Shown here: positions 15,624 to 24,300 of the stretch, piece by piece | Position numbering within the stretch: the stretch's first letter is position 1 | How the letters are laid out: the number at the start of each line of letters is the position of its first letter | From: CAZADH01 sp964483805 | GTDB lineage: Bacteria > Muiribacteriota > Ozemobacteria > Ozemobacterales > Ozemobacteraceae | Assembly (NCBI GenBank): GCA_964483805.1 | Contig: CAZADH010000064.1 | Location: forward strand, 1-24,434 | Length of the DNA stretch: 24,434 nucleotides | Direction of reading: 5' to 3' | Position numbers and translations under genes: made by a program | Notes under the pieces: model-generated | What the model was told of the DNA's origin: nothing | Databases searched by the model: none | Seen by the model: only the letters and a program-made list of their open reading frames with translations

Positions 15624-16004
15624 TCAGCCCTTCTTGGTGCGGCGGGCCGACGTTGTGCGCTGGGCTTGTTTCTTCTTGCCCGGCGCGGCCGCCGTATCGG
15701 GAGCTGCGGTTGCGCTTGGTGCTTTCAGGGTATCGAGGCGGTCTTCGAGATCGAGGAGTTTCGACTCGATGCGTTGCAGGTAGCCCAGCAGGCGCTCGAG
15801 GTCGGTGCGCGTCGGCATGTTGATCGACTTGAGGTACTTTTCGAGCTGCGATGAGATCTGAGTTCGCACATCGAGGGTGCCGGTAAACGCCTTGGTCAGG
15901 TTTTTCACGAAGGCCTCGTCCTGGGTCAGTTTCTCCATGGCCTCGGCCATGGCCTTCTCCCAGGATTCATACATGCCGCGGCTGAAATCGAACGGATTGT
16001 TCAT
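15624..16004 (-). CDS. Small PhaE/phasin-like protein with basic, Ala-rich C-terminal tail
   Basis: The 126-residue protein has an N-terminal helical region (MNNPFDFSRGMYESWEKAM; KLTQDEAFVKNLTKAFTG), then MPTRTDLERLLGYLQRIE and SKLLDLEDRLDTL, a short coiled coil. The NMPTRTDLERL segment resembles the conserved C-terminal end of PhaE subunits and several phasins. The last 32 residues are low-complexity Ala/Pro then strongly basic (KKKQAQRTTSARRTKKG), like the Lys/Ala-rich tails with which PhaF- and PhaM-type proteins contact the nucleoid. It lies 32 bases after the secreted hydrolase gene and before the hairpin terminator, so it probably ends the first PHA operon. The start at 16004 has an AAAGGA site at an unusually long 13 bases. 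It may be the partner of the first synthase or a granule-nucleoid linker. Confidence 0.8.
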   Translation of the reverse strand: MNNPFDFSRGMYESWEKAMAEAMEKLTQDEAFVKNLTKAFTGTLDVRTQISSQLEKYLKSINMPTRTDLERLLGYLQRIESKLLDLEDRLDTLKAPSATAAPDTAAAPGKKKQAQRTTSARRTKKG

Positions 16005-16036
16005 GGATGGAGGGCTGTCCTTTCAGGGCACGAAGA

Positions 16037-17428
16037 TTACCGGCGCGCGGCCCCGTCGGGGCACATCAGGAAGCGATCGAGCGCCTCGAAGGCCGGTGTG
16101 CGGAAGGCAACGCCGAGGTGGTTCAGGTCGACGATCTCTTGCCCCAGGAGTTTGGCACCGCGACGCAACATGCCGTCGACAGCCGTCGCCGACTTGAGGA
16201 AGACCACGCCATCGCCTGGCGGCGAGATGATTTCCCAGGGCATCGGCCAGTAGCCGTAACCCGGAATGTAATTGGCGATGTAGCGGTTCTTGCCGGCGAT
16301 GACCGCCAGTTGCACGTCGGGCTCGAGGCCTTGTTCGTTGAGCTTGTAGATCAGACGTTCGCCGGCGTTGATGCCCGCTTCGATGCCGCGCGACTTCAAG
16401 AACAGCGAACTGCCGCCACCATACAACACCGTCATGGTCAGGTTCATGTCGGATGCCGTGTAGCTTTCCGGACCGAGCGGCACATCACTCTTGGCCAGAT
16501 TGTAGAGCAATTGGCACTGTCCGGGGAAATAGTTGGTCTTGCCCGGGATGACCGAACACTCGGGAAACTGCTTCCAGAAACCGTAGAACACCAGCGCATC
16601 GGCCGCCATCGGCGAATTGATGTTGCCCTTCTGGGCGACGAAGAGATTGTACATATAGTAGCGGTAGGGAATATCGATGCCGTGGAAGGCCGAGGCGATG
16701 GCCACGTAGCGGCGGACATCGTGCCGGAAGGGTGTGAGATAGGTCTTCTTGGGGAACATCTTCGGGCCGTTGCACACGTAGACCTGCACCGCCGCGTTGC
16801 CCTTGGAATGCGCCACCACGTCGACCTTGAAGGCCTTGTCGTTGGTGCGATTCAGCAGGATGCGAATACGACGTATTGCATTGGCGATCTGCTCCGCTTG
16901 CAGGAAGTTGTCGCCCTGGTTGTGCGCGAAGGTCACGGCGAAGACCGAGTAACCCATATTGGCCAGGAGAAGCGCGAAACCGCGGCCCTTGTCGGGCAGG
17001 GTGGCCGGCATGGTGGGCGACTCGGGGTGAACCCAGGCGCGGTTGGCATTGTCGCCAGCGCCATGCACCAAAAGGACCGGATTGGGGAAGGTCTTCTCGT
17101 CGAACCCCTTGGCGCAATGCAACAGGAACTCGCTCGAACTGGGGGTCGGATCGTCACCGAACCAGCGTTTGATCAAGGGATCGAACTGCTGGGTCTGGGT
17201 GGCGAAGTCCTCCTGGACGAAGGACGGATGCCGGTCGGCCAGGCGCTCGACGCGGGCCCACGGTCCGGCGTCCGTTCCGGTGAACACGGCGAGCGGGACC
17301 GGGTTGAACTTTTCGGAGGCGAGGGAGGCCGGCGGCAGGCAGACGAACCAGCAAGCCAGCAAGGCCAGTAACGTTGCCGCGGCACGCGCCCGGGGGGAGG
17401 TCGGTCTCTTCATATCGGTCATGTTCAT
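16037..17428 (-). CDS. Secreted alpha/beta hydrolase, lipase-like and PhaZ7-like (possible PHA depolymerase)
   Basis: The 463-residue protein begins with a signal peptide (basic MKRPTSPRARAAA, hydrophobic LLALLACWFVC, likely cleaved after ASLAS near 38). The oxyanion region is PVLLVHGAGDNANRAW (117-132). The lipase box AHSKG (206-210) gives nucleophile Ser208. Asp406 (SPPGDGVVF) and His437 (DLNHLGV) fit the rest of the triad. HGxGDNA and VDxVAHSxG are also found in PhaZ7, the extracellular depolymerase of native short-chain PHA granules, and in related secreted lipases. Placement between two PHA genes (69 bases after a synthase, 32 before a PhaE-like gene) supports a PHA-linked role. A secreted hydrolase in a PHA-synthesis operon is odd, because the polymer is cytoplasmic; it may degrade outside PHA or lipid. 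The start at 17428 follows GGAG by 8 bases. Confidence 0.82.
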   Translation of the reverse strand: MNMTDMKRPTSPRARAAATLLALLACWFVCLPPASLASEKFNPVPLAVFTGTDAGPWARVERLADRHPSFVQEDFATQTQQFDPLIKRWFGDDPTPSSSEFLLHCAKGFDEKTFPNPVLLVHGAGDNANRAWVHPESPTMPATLPDKGRGFALLLANMGYSVFAVTFAHNQGDNFLQAEQIANAIRRIRILLNRTNDKAFKVDVVAHSKGNAAVQVYVCNGPKMFPKKTYLTPFRHDVRRYVAIASAFHGIDIPYRYYMYNLFVAQKGNINSPMAADALVFYGFWKQFPECSVIPGKTNYFPGQCQLLYNLAKSDVPLGPESYTASDMNLTMTVLYGGGSSLFLKSRGIEAGINAGERLIYKLNEQGLEPDVQLAVIAGKNRYIANYIPGYGYWPMPWEIISPPGDGVVFLKSATAVDGMLRRGAKLLGQEIVDLNHLGVAFRTPAFEALDRFLMCPDGAARR

Positions 17429-17497
17429 TCTCGCTTCTCCATACCACTCGTTTCCTTGCAGAGGCCTGTTACAAATACTGTTTGATTGCGGTGTCGG

Positions 17498-18616
17498 TCA
17501 GTGTCTCGCGGGATTGTGCTGTTCCAGCCAGTCGATGGTTTCCTGCCAGACCTGGTGTCGGATCGGATGACTGACCGTGAGGGTGATGTGGCCGGCGTCG
17601 TACTCGCGGTCGGTGACCGCGGCATTGGGCAGCAGCCGCTTGTTGGCGCGGGCCGTTTCGAGCGGCACCACGTGATCCTGCTTGGCGAAGATGTTGAGGA
17701 CGGGCGCCGTGATGGCGTCGAGTTGCACGGGGTGACCGCCGATGCGCATCGTCCCCTTGGCCAGTTGGTCTTCTTGATAACAACCCTGGATGACTTCCTG
17801 GAAGCACCGGCCCGGGAACGGGATATTGTCGGTCGCCCAGCGATCGATCGGCCGGTAGTTCTTGAGGAACTCGTCGTTGAGAATGTTGTCGTAGAGCGTG
17901 CGCGGTTTCGCCACCTGGGCCCGCGTCTGCAGGAACGGAAACGGCGCGTGCAGGATCTGTTCGGGGACGCAACCAAATGCATCGGCGAGCTTCTCGGGGT
18001 TGAAATACTCTTTGTTGGTCCAGAGTGAGAGCAGGCCAGCATTCTCGAACGCCAACGGCGTGGTCAACAAGACGAGTTGGGCATACAGTTCGGGGTGCAA
18101 GGCCGCCATCATCGCGGCGAGTGTGCCGCCGAGACAGTATCCGAAGAGCGTGATCGGTTGGCCACCGTGGATGCGGGAGATCCGCCGCGCGCCCCGCAGG
18201 GCCACCTGTTCGAGATGATACTCGAGACCGAGTTGCGCGTGCTCCGGGCCGGGAACGCCCCAGTCGAGGCAATACACCTTGTAGCCGGCCTTCGACAACG
18301 CCTCGATGAAGCTGTGCCCGGGCTGCAGATCGAGGATATACCACCGATTGATGAACGAGTAGATCATGTAGATCGGCGGCGCGTTGCGCGGCGTGCCGAG
18401 AATCTCGTAATCGAGCACGCGCGCGGCGTTTTCGTGGAACAGCACCCGACACGGCGTGCGCGCCATGTTCAGCGAGGCCAGTTGCGCATCGTCGGAGCGA
18501 CCTCCGCGCGTCGCGCACTCCTGCTGATATTTGATGAACTTCTGGACGCGGTCGAGGTTGGCTGCAACCTGCTCCTGGACTTCGGCGGCACTGGAACCCG
18601 GTTTCTGTTTGTTCAC
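17498..18616 (-). CDS. phaC: Class III-like poly(3-hydroxyalkanoate) synthase, first copy
   Basis: Numbered from GTG 18616, this 372-residue enzyme carries the PHA synthase box GYCLGG (159-164) with nucleophile Cys161, Asp314 (AKQDHVVP) and His343 (DAGHITLTV). PPIYMIYSFINRWYILDL (80-97) and YKVYCLDWGVPG (112-123) are further family signatures. Length fits class III/IV synthases, which require a small PhaE or PhaR partner. It differs markedly from the second synthase in the window, so they are not a recent duplication. GTG 18616 follows GGGGAAAAGC. TTG 18670 is in frame, but would begin about 10 bases after the predicted transcription start and adds no conserved sequence. It leads the first PHA operon, under a promoter with perfect -35 and -10 hexamers. 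Confidence 0.92.
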   Translation of the reverse strand: MNKQKPGSSAAEVQEQVAANLDRVQKFIKYQQECATRGGRSDDAQLASLNMARTPCRVLFHENAARVLDYEILGTPRNAPPIYMIYSFINRWYILDLQPGHSFIEALSKAGYKVYCLDWGVPGPEHAQLGLEYHLEQVALRGARRISRIHGGQPITLFGYCLGGTLAAMMAALHPELYAQLVLLTTPLAFENAGLLSLWTNKEYFNPEKLADAFGCVPEQILHAPFPFLQTRAQVAKPRTLYDNILNDEFLKNYRPIDRWATDNIPFPGRCFQEVIQGCYQEDQLAKGTMRIGGHPVQLDAITAPVLNIFAKQDHVVPLETARANKRLLPNAAVTDREYDAGHITLTVSHPIRHQVWQETIDWLEQHNPARH

Positions 18617-18687
18617 GCTTTTCCCCGTGTGTTGGCAGTGGACTTGCAGAACGGCATCGAACGGCCACAACCGACGATGACCTTTCG

Positions 18688-18717
18688 ATTATAGGTACAC
18701 GACTCGACAGGTGTCAA
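18688..18717 (-). promoter_or_regulatory. Consensus sigma-70 promoter of the first PHA operon
   Basis: The minus strand carries a perfect TTGACA (18717-18712) and a perfect TATAAT (18693-18688) with an 18-base spacer. The predicted start near 18681 leaves a leader of about 65 bases before GTG 18616. Both hexamers match the housekeeping consensus exactly, so strong constitutive transcription is likely. No palindrome like those at the second PHA promoter was found beside it. Confidence 0.82.
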
Positions 18718-18733
18718 ACCGACGACCGCATCA

Positions 18734-18760
18734 AGAATGGCTCGAGGAAACGCCCATTCT
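18734..18760 (-). terminator. Weak hairpin after the cyclase pair
   Basis: AGAATGG (18734-18740) and CCATTCT (18754-18760) form a perfect 7-bp stem between the cyclase stop (18833) and the PHA promoter. There is no T-tract after it on the minus strand, so it is at best a factor-dependent or weak terminator. The rest of the 18718-18832 gap shows nothing else recognisable. Confidence 0.3.
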
Positions 18761-18832
18761 GCCCGAGCTTCGTGCGGTGACTTCGGGCGGCATGGCGGTC
18801 GGGGCGCTTGGAATTGGGGGTCGGTTTTCGGG

Positions 18833-21364
18833 TCAGAGGTCGAGGAGTTCGAACACGGCCACCGGTTCGGCCTTGCCCTTGATCGGGATGGCACCGACTG
18901 CGTTGACGGACGCGCCGCCGGGGAGGGCGTTACGAACCGTGGCCGCGATGAGAATGCCGGTCGTCGTGGCGCGACCGGACTGGCTCTCGAGTCGTGCGGC
19001 CAGATTGACGGTGTCGCCGATCACCGTGAAATCGAGACGCCCCTGGTGAGACCCGACGCGCCCATGAATGACGGGGCCCGCGTTGATCCCGATTCCGGTG
19101 GTGATGGTGAAGCTGTTGCGGGCCTCGCGGAAACGATTCAGGCCGGCAAGACTGGTCTTCATGGCCAGGGCGGCCCTGGCCGCGCGTTCCGAGGCCGGCG
19201 CCAGGTCGGGTTGCTCGTGGAAGACGGCCATGATGGCGTCGCCGATGAACTTGTCGATGACGCCGCGTTGCCGGCGGATCTGCACGCCCATCTGCGTGAA
19301 GTAGATATTGAGAAGCCGCAGGATCTCTTGCGGATCGTGTGTTGCGGTGAGCGTGCTGAACCCTCTGATGTGCGAAAACAGAACGGTCACGGTGGTGCGG
19401 CGGCCCGCCACGGCGGCGCGATCGGGTTCGTCGTTTTGCACTGCGGTGACAACATCGTCGGACACGTAGCGGGCCATGCGCTCGCGCTCGCGCAGTCCCT
19501 CGACCATGCCGGTGAACGACTGCGCGATCTCTTCGAGTTCGTCGCCCGACGCAATGGCGACACGGATCTGATAATTCTCCGCTTCGACGTGGGCGGTCGC
19601 CTCGACGAAGCTGACGATGGGGCGCGTGAATGAAGCGATGGTGACGAGCGTGATGGCCAGAAGCACGAGCAGAGAGTAGCCGGTGAGCAGGGCGGCGAAA
19701 GCCAGGAGGCGACGGCCCGGGTCGCTTTCCGGCTGCCAGCGCATCACCCCGACATACGGTTTTCCTGTGGTCGGATGGGTAACGATGATGCGGGGCTTGC
19801 TCGGATCGTCGAGGAGATCAAAGACGCGGGCGGTCCGGTCATTCATGCACAGCCTTCCCAGGAAGACCATTTCGCGATCACCAAATCGATCTGAATCGAA
19901 CCTGCTCTCGTGGTCGAGCACGGCGTCTTTGCGGGAGTGTTGCCCCAGAACCGCCAAGCGGGTTTTCCCTTCGGTGATCGGGGTGCGCCACCTTGTCTGG
20001 CTGGGGGCTTGGAGTTCCGCAAAAAAACGCTGCAACCAGCGATTCCACAACGCGCGCCCGCCGGCTTCGACCATCAGGAGCGCTTGTGGTGTTGCACCCA
20101 TCGGGCGGTCGACCGGCAACCACAGCACGAGGGCCTGGGCCCAGATCCAACTGTCGAGGCCGGTGATGACGGCTCCCTGTGTGATGAACCACCGGCCGAC
20201 ATCCTCGGTGCTGATCGCCGACTCCAACATGATGTGCAGCGGATCGATGCCGGGTTTGGCCGGTTCGTCGGCGTTGCGTTCACTCAGGCCGATGTTCTGG
20301 AACAGCAGACTGAACAAGTGATTGTAGACTCGGGCCATGAGTGCGTGTTCCTCGCGTTCGAAACCGAACATCTGGTATTGATACTCGCGAGGACGGGCCG
20401 ACAGCGATGAGCGCCCCGGTCGGAACAGCCGGATCTCGCCCGCATTACCGGTGTTGGCGATCTCTTGCAGCACGCGTGCAGTGGTAGATGCCGGGCCGGT
20501 GAGGGTCTGCTCGATGCGGCGTGCGAAGTCGAGCCACTGAATCGACCAGTGCGTCGTGTAGCCGTCGATGTTGCGTTCGACGAGACGAAGGTGCTGGGTG
20601 AGCAGGTCGATCGAACTCTGCCGGTGCAGGTGATCGCGGTGGTCGAGCCACGCCACGCCGGCCACCGAGAAGCCGCAAAGCGGGATGGCAATGCCGGCGG
20701 CAATGGCGAGCGCGATCTTGGCCGTCAGGCCTCCCGGCGGAACCACGGTGGTTCGTCGCGCCCGCAGGAGGGCGAAACCGCTGCCACCCAGCACCATGGC
20801 CGCTCCGAGCAGGAATCCTGGTATCCAGGGTCGCCACGGGTGGCGCACCCGGCTCCACGGCACGAACGTCTGCAGGGTGACGACCGGTGCCGACGCCGCG
20901 TTTTGCATTGCGCACCATGTCGGCTGCGACGCAAGAAGCTGGTGGTAATACTCCGGCGGCAGGAAGTCGCGGTAACTGATACCCTCGTCGTCGTGACGCA
21001 TCTCGGGTAATGCGATGGGACCGGACGCGCACAAGCGACGGGTGAATCCGGGGTGGATCGTAACCTCCGGCAGCAACGCCCAATCGAGGCGGTCCGGCGA
21101 CCCGGCCGGTGGTGGCGGTGGACCGCGCCCGAGGTCGCCCCCACTGGGACCGAGCGAAAAATGACAAATGCGCATTTCGTCGACAAGCCGGCGACAGGCC
21201 TGCCGTTCGCGGATGCGCTCGTCGTTGTCAATGAGCGCCAGCAACGCGACGGTCAGCACAATCAGCGGGATGACCACGAGAGCAAGCCAACCCGTGGCCA
21301 GCGTCGACCACCGCAAGGTCCCAGGTGGGATCACGGGCTTGGGCGTTGCCGTTGGCGTCGTCAT
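18833..21364 (-). CDS. Membrane sensor HAMP class III cyclase, C2-like (first metal aspartate replaced by His)
   Basis: The 843-residue protein has TM1 (about 22-46), an extracytoplasmic segment, TM2 (about 180-200), TM3 (about 213-240), a large extracytoplasmic region, TM4 (about 553-578), HAMP (about 579-632) and a cyclase domain (about 655-843). The cyclase keeps Lys705 and the second metal Asp709 (IDKFIGDAIMAVF), Thr780, Asn787 and Arg791 (FTVIGDTVNLAARLE). The first metal Asp, however, is His665 (VLFSHIRGF; the codon CAC is clear). A homodimer would lack the normal two-metal site. The gene upstream has the opposite losses and overlaps this one by 4 bases (ATGA), with GAGG 7 bases before the start, so the two proteins are probably made together and pair as C1/C2. 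The signal sensed is unknown. Confidence 0.92.
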   Translation of the reverse strand: MTTPTATPKPVIPPGTLRWSTLATGWLALVVIPLIVLTVALLALIDNDERIRERQACRRLVDEMRICHFSLGPSGGDLGRGPPPPPAGSPDRLDWALLPEVTIHPGFTRRLCASGPIALPEMRHDDEGISYRDFLPPEYYHQLLASQPTWCAMQNAASAPVVTLQTFVPWSRVRHPWRPWIPGFLLGAAMVLGGSGFALLRARRTTVVPPGGLTAKIALAIAAGIAIPLCGFSVAGVAWLDHRDHLHRQSSIDLLTQHLRLVERNIDGYTTHWSIQWLDFARRIEQTLTGPASTTARVLQEIANTGNAGEIRLFRPGRSSLSARPREYQYQMFGFEREEHALMARVYNHLFSLLFQNIGLSERNADEPAKPGIDPLHIMLESAISTEDVGRWFITQGAVITGLDSWIWAQALVLWLPVDRPMGATPQALLMVEAGGRALWNRWLQRFFAELQAPSQTRWRTPITEGKTRLAVLGQHSRKDAVLDHESRFDSDRFGDREMVFLGRLCMNDRTARVFDLLDDPSKPRIIVTHPTTGKPYVGVMRWQPESDPGRRLLAFAALLTGYSLLVLLAITLVTIASFTRPIVSFVEATAHVEAENYQIRVAIASGDELEEIAQSFTGMVEGLRERERMARYVSDDVVTAVQNDEPDRAAVAGRRTTVTVLFSHIRGFSTLTATHDPQEILRLLNIYFTQMGVQIRRQRGVIDKFIGDAIMAVFHEQPDLAPASERAARAALAMKTSLAGLNRFREARNSFTITTGIGINAGPVIHGRVGSHQGRLDFTVIGDTVNLAARLESQSGRATTTGILIAATVRNALPGGASVNAVGAIPIKGKAEPVAVFELLDL

Positions 21365-24300
21365 GGCTTGACCTCGATGATCTCGAAGGCGATCGCCCCG
21401 GGTTCGCCTTCGCTGTCCGGAAGTGGCAGGAAGGTGAATGCATCGCCGGCAGCGGCCACCGTTGCCGCATCGGCGACGACGTGTGAGGTGGGCGCCGCTT
21501 TCGACCGGGGTTCGAGGGCCATTGCGGCCTCGACGACCGGACCGTAGACCCCCAGTTCCCGGCGACCGGAACCGGAGCGAACCGTTCCGGACACCACGAT
21601 GCCGCTGGCGACGGCGACGCCGTTCTCGACCTCGAAATTACCCGACCGACGCCGCTCGCTGTTGAACGCCGCCAGGCGTCGACGCATGGCCAGTGCAGCG
21701 CGACAGGCCCGCAGCGCCGGGACGTCGCGGGCAGGATCCGCCAAGAACACCGCGATCAGGGCATCGCCGACGAATTTCTCGATGACCCCGCCGTTGGCTG
21801 TGATCGCCTCTTCCATGGCGGTGAAGTAGTCGTTGAGCAGGCCGACGATGAGATCGGCCGCGTGTTGTTCGGAAAGGGTGGTGAAACCGCGCAGGTCCGA
21901 GACCAGGATGCTGCCGGGGCGGGCGTCGGCCGCAGGGGATCCGCGGTCGCGATCGGATTGGACGGCCTCGATGACGCGGTCCGACACGAAGCGGCGCAGG
22001 CGTTGGCGCTCGCGCAGTCCTTTGGTCATGCGGTTGAATGCCTGGGCCAGGGTGGCGAATTCGTCTCGAGACGGGATGGTGAGGGTGGTGTCGTCGTCGC
22101 CGCCGGCAACGGCACGGACGCCGGCGAGAAAGGCGAGAAACGGCGCGATCAGCGTCTCGGCGAACAGCCGCGAGGCGACGCTGATAACCATCGCGGTGTA
22201 GGCGAGCAGCGTTGCGACGAGCAATACAGTAGCAATATTCCCGCCGAGCGGTCGGATCGGCACGGCAATCCCGCAGGCGATGAGCGGATAGCTGCGGAAC
22301 AGGTGGGTGGCCTCGACCCGCGGCGTCGCGGTGTCGAGGCGGGAAACCGCCCGAGGCCCTTCCGACAGTACCGTGCTGGCAAGCTCTTCGCAGGCAACCG
22401 ACCTCGGGGGGCCGCCCACGGCGGTGCCCGTGAGGTCGATCTCCCCTGTGTCCGGATCATAGGCATAGCAGCGCAGTGTGTAGCTGAAGTGGTCGTCGCG
22501 ATCGGTCAGGATCAGCGGTTGCCGGGCAATCTCGCGGATGTAGAGATCGGCGAGCAGTGGCGGGCTGATCATCAAACCCAGCAGGGCACAGGGAGCGCGC
22601 CCACCGATCGGGGTGTGACGGTCGATGTAGGCGTAGGCGATCAGGGCGGTCTCGCCGTTGGGCAGCGGGATCGGCATGAACAGCCCCTGGGTGCGGCGCA
22701 AGTAGGCGTTGTCGCCGTAATCGAGTTTGGCGTCGATCGTGGGCCGCTTCAGCGGCGGGACCCCCGCAGCGGGCTGCCAGATTGCCGTTTCACCCAGCCG
22801 GGCGACGAACCACTGCAGAACGCTGGCCTGCACTTCGCGTTGCATCAGAGTTGTGCGTTGCGTCCATGGCGTTCCCCAGTTGAACTCGCCGCGCCAATGG
22901 CGACCATCGCCGCGCAACATGACGAACCAGCGGGCCACGCCGAGCTGTTCGAGGGCGGTGACGACGTGGGTGCGAATCGTCTCGGGGTCGCCGTCGATCA
23001 AGGGGGCCAACGACTCGCGAACCCCGAGAATCGAGGTCTGCACCGTGGTCTCGAGGCCGTGGGTGCCCTGTTCGAGCGTTTCCAGGCGGGCGGTGAGATG
23101 GTCGAGTCCCTGCCGCGCCAACAACTGCTCATGGACGCGAAAATACGAGAGGGCCGCCAGCCAGAACGCCGCCACCGGAATGGTGACGGCGACGATCAGT
23201 GCGGCGGTGAGTTTGCGCCGCAGTGGCCAGCGCAGGCGCACCCCCGTGTTAGTGCCCAGTGCGAGCAAACCGGCGACGGCCAATGACCACAGCAGGGCGT
23301 GGTGCAGGAACGGCAAGCCACGGCGCAGCGGGCTGTGGTCGAGGGCGACGGGGCGGGTGACGCGCAAGAACGGCAAGCGCAGCACCCCGGATGCGGTGGC
23401 CGGATAGCGGGCGCGCACGACGTCGAGCAGGGCCGGTCGTTTGGCGTTGCGGGCCGAGGCCGCCGTGAACGGCATGATCTGGACATACGAGAGCGCGGGG
23501 GGGGTCTGGGTGAAACCGCAGTGGTTGGTCGTTGGCAATACGCAGTATTGACGAGAAATGGTCGGGTCGCGCCGCTGCGCGCGGGCCCAGGCCAGGTGGC
23601 GGGCCGGTCGGAAACCGGTGTCGAGAAAAGCCACCACGTAAGCGCCCAGGACCGGAGAGGTGGGTTGGGCGTCGGCCGTCCAGTAGTGACAGTATATGTA
23701 TACCCGCCGGCCGCCCCACTTGTTGGTGAAGAACTTGCGGACGACGTCTGGGGCAAGCATCCCGTGGTTGTAGCGGCCGAACACGGTTTGGAACGCATTG
23801 GTGTGGCGGTCCCGTCGCCGCTTCTCTTCGGCCCCAGAAGCCTGACGCAGCGTTTCTTGCCATTTTCGCAGCGCCGTATCCGCCGACAACGTGTCGCGCC
23901 CGGCCATGCCGCACCAGCGGCGGAGCATCTCGACGGCCATACCGCGCGCCGGTGGATTGACGAAATACCGGGGGTTGCCCCAGGCGGTCACGTCGAGCAG
24001 GTCGGGGCCACCGACGGCGAGATACAGAGGGGTGACGCCAAGTCCGCGACGAAACCCCTGGGCCAGGTAATCGTGGAGGCGGCGGGCGGAAACCCGCTGC
24101 CAGAAACGCGTCTGGGCGGCCCGATCGGCGTGGGGCGCCGACCAGCGGCGCAACTGTGGGCCGCATTCGATGCGGCGGGCGGTGACGGCGATCAGTCGTT
24201 CGGGTTCGAGGTCCTCGACGAACTGGTCCATTTCCGCCAGGAGCCGCCGCCGCGCTTCGTGCCGGCCCGGTGCTTCGGCATCTTCGATCAGTCGGCCGAG

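Noticed and set aside
16007..17371. Plus-strand open frame of 454 codons
   Set aside because: Antisense to the secreted hydrolase, which has a signal peptide, a lipase box and a good ribosome binding site. The plus product is motif-free.
17469..18668. Minus-strand open frame of 399 codons over the first PHA synthase
   Set aside because: Shifted frame; the PHA synthase frame has the GYCLGG box and full triad.
21862..23286. Plus-strand open frame of 474 codons
   Set aside because: Antisense to the 1020-residue cyclase; composition and lack of motifs mark it as a shadow.
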